From: Gemmatimonadaceae bacterium
Lineage (GTDB): Bacteria; Gemmatimonadota; Gemmatimonadetes; Gemmatimonadales; Gemmatimonadaceae
Reading direction: 5' to 3'
Length of the DNA: 6,091 nucleotides
Assembly (NCBI GenBank): GCA_025451425.1
Contig: JANWKK010000011.1
Span: 1-6,091 of the forward strand
Part shown: piece by piece, positions 5,902-6,091 of the stretch
How the letters are laid out: each line of letters opens with the position of its first letter
Numbering within the stretch: the first letter of the stretch is position 1
The notes under the pieces: generated by a model
Told to the model about the DNA's origin: nothing
The model's input: only the letters and a program-made list of their open reading frames with translations
Databases searched by the model: none
Position numbers and translations under genes: made by a program

Positions 5902-6091
5902 ATGAAACGAAAGTGGCTCGCAGTTCCCCTGCTGATCGCGAGCGCGGGGTGCGGTTACAATCGCATTCAGACGCTCGATGAGCAGGCAAATGGCGCGCAG
6001 GGTCAGATCGAGGTGCAGTTGCAGCGACGCGCTGACCTGATTCCGAATCTCGTCAACACAGTGAAAGGGTACGCCCAGCACGAGTCGGACG
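5902..6091 (+). CDS. lemA: LemA-family protein, N-terminal part (cut by the window end)
   Basis: The 63 visible codons match the start of LemA-family proteins. A basic, hydrophobic N-terminus ([16 protein letters not shown]) is followed by [10 protein letters not shown] and then [20 protein letters not shown] (about residues 37-56), the family hallmark. C17 suggests lipidation, seen in several LemA proteins, though the residue at -3 is Ser. LemA proteins are membrane-anchored helical-bundle proteins of unclear molecular role, and their genes often sit beside TPM-domain genes. Here two genes lie between them. The start has GGAG at 5892-5895, six bases upstream. The gap of 62 bases after the previous stop holds nothing clear. 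The remainder of the gene, normally about 180-200 residues in total, lies beyond the window. Confidence 0.88.
   Translation, partial: MKRKWLAVPLLIASAGCGYNRIQTLDEQANGAQGQIEVQLQRRADLIPNLVNTVKGYAQHESD

Overview
The window is GC-rich, tightly packed DNA with every supportable gene on the + strand. The organism is probably a member of the Gemmatimonadota. This rests on inference: the GC-rich codon use, proteins with Asp-Thr-Thr/Asp-Ser-Thr and Pro-rich low-complexity stretches, and the ExbB/ExbD/ExbD plus AgmX-type gene set. Myxobacteria or another GC-rich diderm cannot be excluded. All the recognisable envelope proteins point to a two-membrane (Gram-negative type) cell.

Layout. (1) Bases 2-514 hold the 3' end of an unrecognised gene with a Thr/Pro-rich tail and a duplicated Trp-Cys motif. 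A strong hairpin (518-562) follows directly after its stop. (2) Bases 628-3477 are a compact four-gene operon: a TolQ/ExbB/MotA-family proton-channel protein, two different ExbD/TolR-family proteins, and a membrane-anchored TonB-like protein with Pro-rich and Gly-rich linkers and an AgmX/PglI-type C-terminal domain. The last three genes are separated by a single base each, and a GC-rich hairpin (3498-3525) closes the operon. (3) Bases 3582-5219 hold a TPM-domain (YgcG-like) secreted or membrane protein with a Gly-rich tail, then a small nucleotidyltransferase-fold protein whose active-site Asp pair is degenerate (D-Y-N). (4) Bases 5267-5839 encode a probable lipoprotein with a second copy of the AgmX/PglI-type domain. 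(5) At 5902 a LemA-family gene starts and runs off the window.

How the genes may work together. The ExbB/ExbD/ExbD/TonB-like set should form an inner-membrane, proton-motive-force-driven machine. Its fourth protein would carry mechanical energy across the periplasm through an AgmX-type head rather than a classical TonB head. The gene composition (one TolQ-type plus two TolR-type proteins, with an AgmX-domain partner) resembles the myxobacterial Agl motor with AgmX/GltJ. The downstream lipoprotein shares the same head domain, including a run with 12 of 17 identical residues, so it is a candidate partner or competitor of the energised protein. TPM and LemA genes are commonly neighbours; here they are separated by the nucleotidyltransferase-like gene and the AgmX-domain lipoprotein, which ties these genes loosely to the energised system upstream. 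No RNA gene, CRISPR array, insertion sequence or phage gene was seen, and there is no stretch above 300 bases without a gene.
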